A stretch of 64,000 nt of DNA, taken from positions 496,001 to 560,000 of the forward strand of contig NZ_CP011533.1 of the NCBI RefSeq assembly GCF_001704275.1. The letters run 5' to 3'. A program made the position numbers and the translations under genes. Positions 62,371 to 64,000 of the stretch are shown piece after piece; position 1 is the first letter of the stretch; every line of letters begins with the position of its first letter. The notes below the pieces were generated by a model. The model ran no database searches. It was not told the origin of the DNA and saw nothing but the letters and a program-made list of their open reading frames with translations. The stretch comes from Streptomyces noursei ATCC 11455 (GTDB taxonomy: Bacteria; Actinomycetota; Actinomycetes; Streptomycetales; Streptomycetaceae).

Positions 62371-62457
62371 GCCGACGAGCCTGTGCCCGGTCGTCCCGCT
62401 CATCCAGGCACCGGCAGTACCTGGCTGGGCGCCTTGGCGATCACGCACACTGGGGAG
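62371..62457. promoter_or_regulatory. Divergent promoter region of the SDR and XRE genes
   Basis: 87 bases between the two starts. The regulator's GTG follows GGGGAG directly, too close for normal initiation, so its transcript may be leaderless. No operator repeat was recognised. Confidence 0.35.
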
Positions 62458-63371
62458 GTGGATCGACGAGTACGACGAGAGCTTGGTGACTTCCTGCGCG
62501 GCAGGCGCGAGCGCATCACCCCCGCTGACGTGGGGTTGCCCGCCGGGGCACGCCGCCGCACCCCGGGACTGCGTCGTGAGGAGGTGGCGCAGCTGGCGTT
62601 CATCTCAGCCGAGTACTACACGCGGCTGGAACAGGCACGCGCCCCGCGCCCCTCCCGCGAGGTGCTGGCCCAACTCGCCCGCGCGCTGCGCCTGTCGGAC
62701 GCCGAGCGCGATCACCTGCACCATCTCGCCGGTGCCCCTCCCGGACCGCTGCCAGGGCCTTCGCGAGAGGTACGGCAGAGCATCGTCGATCTGCTGCAGC
62801 GGCTGCCGGAGGCCGCGGCGATCGTGTTGTCGGCGACGTATGAGGTCATCGCCTGGAATGGACTGGCCGCCGCCCTGATGGAGGACTTCTCCGCCTTGTC
62901 GCGCCGGGACCGGAACCTGATCCGACGTGCCTTCCTTGGCCCGCACCGGCCCGGCCGGCGGCTGTACGGCGTCTCGGGCGCGGACGAGTTCGCTCGGACC
63001 TCCGCTCAGCACCTGCGCGCCGCCGCGGCTCGCTACCCCAACGCCCCGGAGGTGACCGGTCTGGTCGAGGAACTCCTCTCTGGTAGCGAGGAGTTCAGCC
63101 GGCTCTGGGCCACCCACGACGTGACCGCCCGCCCCACCCTCTGCAAGACCTTCGAGCACCCCTCGTCGGCCCTGTCACCGTCAGCTGCGACGTCCTGGAC
63201 ATCGCCGACCGGGACCAGCAACTCGTCATCTACACCACCGTCCCCGGCTCGCCGTCGGCACAGGCACTGCGTCTGCTGTCCGTCGTCGGCACTCAGCAGA
63301 TGGATGTGCCCGGATTCTGTGGTAGGTCAGAGGCTGATCCACGTTCCGATGGGCGAGTACCCGGCGTATAG
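62458..63371 (+). pseudogene. MmyB-type XRE regulator with a frameshift near its end
   Basis: GTG 62458 fits the family start (DRRVRRELGDFLRGRRERIT, PADVGLPAGARRRTPGLRRE). Helix-turn-helix at ~35-90 (EVAQLAFISAEYYTRLEQAR, VLAQLARALRLSDAERDHLH), then the MmyB-like ligand-binding domain (AAAIVLSATYEVIAWNGLAA, ALMEDFSALSRRDRNLIRRA, ARPTLCKTFEHP). At about 63157, in a CCCC run, the frame jumps by one missing base and continues LVGPVTVSCDVLDIADRDQQ, LVIYTTVPGSPSAQALRLLS to the natural end region VVGTQQMDVPG. Without the jump the protein runs ~205 nonsense codons further. One extra C restores it. Likely regulator of the divergent SDR gene. Confidence 0.85.
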
Positions 63372-63379
63372 GCCGGCGG

Positions 63380-63495
63380 TTCGAGCATCGCATGTGGGCG
63401 GACATCGTGAGGGGCCGCCAGCGACCACCCCGCTTCGTAGCCCGGTCCGGAAGCAACGGCTCAACCCTCGCCCACTGCACATCTGCCAACGGCAC
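63380..63495 (-). pseudogene. IS5-family transposase, short N-terminal fragment
   Basis: ATG 63495 opens PLADVQWARVEPLLPDRATK then RGGRWR, the start of an IS5-group transposase; after ~30 codons the similarity ends. The fragment abuts the 3' end of the XRE gene. Confidence 0.65.
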
Positions 63496-63532
63496 ACACA
63501 GACCAACGCAGAGACGTCCCTGAGAGGAACGG

Positions 63533-63820
63533 CTACCGGCTGTCCGCGCCGCCGGTCGGATCAGCGGCTGTCCACCAGGCGATCACGCGAGCGGCCACCG
63601 CCTGGGGTGGCCGACTCGAAGGAAGTCCGAAATGGACCTCCAGCTCATGCCGCAGGAACTCACCGATCTCCGCCTGGTCCGCGCCACCATGGAGCCTGCG
63701 GAACAAAGGACCGATCATGCAGTCGTACTCGTCCCGGACGTCGTCGGCGACACCGATCGGATCCCACTCGTTGAGCAGCCGCCGCAGGTCCTTCTGCGTG
63801 GAGGTGTTCCAAGGGCGCAT
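63533..63820 (-). CDS. Small conserved protein of unknown function
   Basis: 95 residues from ATG 63820; an in-frame GTG at 63856 would add 12 residues. RPWNTSTQKDLRRLLNEWDP, IGVADDVRDEYDCMIGPLFR and IGEFLRHELEVHFGL form a compact helical, acidic protein of a type frequent in Streptomyces (LLxxWDPIGV...DEYDCxxxPLxxxL). Role unknown; some relatives sit next to toxins, but no partner is visible before the window ends. Confidence 0.7.
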   Translation of the reverse strand: MRPWNTSTQKDLRRLLNEWDPIGVADDVRDEYDCMIGPLFRRLHGGADQAEIGEFLRHELEVHFGLPSSRPPQAVAARVIAWWTAADPTGGADSR

Positions 63821-63970
63821 CTCCCCAGAATCCCATCCGGGAACGCCAACGATCACTCACGGCATCTTGCTCCGACTTACTCCGACCGAAACGGCCTACA
63901 GGGTGACCGGCGAGGGTGAAGACGTTGCTCGCGTAGAACACGACCAGTTCGCCCCCGCCGCCGGACCAGG

Positions 63971-64000
63971 GTCTGTCCGACCCTGACCTGTCGGACAGGC
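63971..64000. other. Inverted repeat at the window edge
   Basis: CTGTCCGA (63973-63980) and TCGGACAG (63991-63998) are perfect complements with a ten-base spacer. As RNA the stem extends to ten pairs with one G-U. It may be a terminator, an operator or the end of a mobile element continuing outside the window. Confidence 0.5.

Noticed and set aside
63372..63774. C-terminal extension of the XRE regulator beyond its domain
   Set aside because: After the frame jump at about 63157 the continuing frame is nonsense composition; the true C-terminus lies in the other frame.

Overview
The window is very GC-rich, is rich in GTG and overlapping ATGA/GTGA starts, and carries families typical of a Streptomyces-type actinomycete: kdp with two KdpD kinases, SHOCT and DUF1918 proteins, an MmyB-type XRE regulator, a bL37-like peptide and Rpf/NlpC-like secreted proteins. 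The many transposase remnants and decayed genes suggest a chromosome arm or accessory region. No rRNA, complete tRNA, CRISPR array or replication origin was seen.

Region 1 (1-18.8 kb) looks like a stress/dormancy island. It holds the 3' part of a formate dehydrogenase-type molybdoenzyme with a strong terminator, a decayed ATPase gene, archease convergent with RtcB RNA ligase, a DUF2267 protein, Hsp20, a universal stress protein, a complete IS5-type insertion sequence with inverted repeats, a DUF1918-HTH-flavin-binding fusion, a small secreted protein, an HD-domain protein divergent from a GlxA/AraC regulator, a frameshifted secreted-protein gene, an exported protein with two rubrerythrin-like domains, a SHOCT membrane protein, and an internally deleted GAPDH relic overlapping a PfkB-family sugar kinase. 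Hsp20, USP and PfkB together recall the DosR/OsdR dormancy regulons of actinobacteria; that link is inference.

Region 2 (18.9-39.4 kb) is mostly intact. It starts with an ankyrin-repeat/thioredoxin-reductase-like fusion, an SDR lacking the catalytic Lys, a 25-residue bL37-like ribosomal peptide followed by a perfect terminator, a GNAT enzyme and a small protein. A potassium block follows: an APC-superfamily permease, a small membrane protein, a second KdpD-type kinase divergent from a 27-residue membrane peptide plus kdpF-A-B-C-E-D, and a double-RCK potassium-channel-type protein. kdpA contains an in-frame copy of a GC-rich palindromic element.

Region 3 (39.7-51.0 kb) begins with three overlapping genes: a coiled-coil helper, a WXG100-headed multidomain protein and a membrane protein. 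These form an orphan type VII-secretion-like cassette. After it come decayed genes and relics: a frameshifted alpha/beta hydrolase behind a CHAT-like fragment, two IS110 fragments, a tRNA-Leu-like 5' fragment, a sensor domain without its kinase, and alcohol dehydrogenase, ABC transporter and other fragments. An intact enol-lactonase-type hydrolase gene divergent from a LysR regulator follows.

Region 4 (51.0-64.0 kb) starts with three co-oriented secreted proteins sharing FG-GAP/VCBS repeats behind three different N-terminal modules (unknown, NlpC/P60-like, Rpf-like). Two of them share a 227-bp identical DNA segment. A small gene, a LuxR regulator split by an in-frame amber codon, small membrane proteins, more transposase relics, and an SDR divergent from a frameshifted XRE regulator complete the window. 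At least seven frameshifts, confined to decayed genes, have the sense of a one-base loss.
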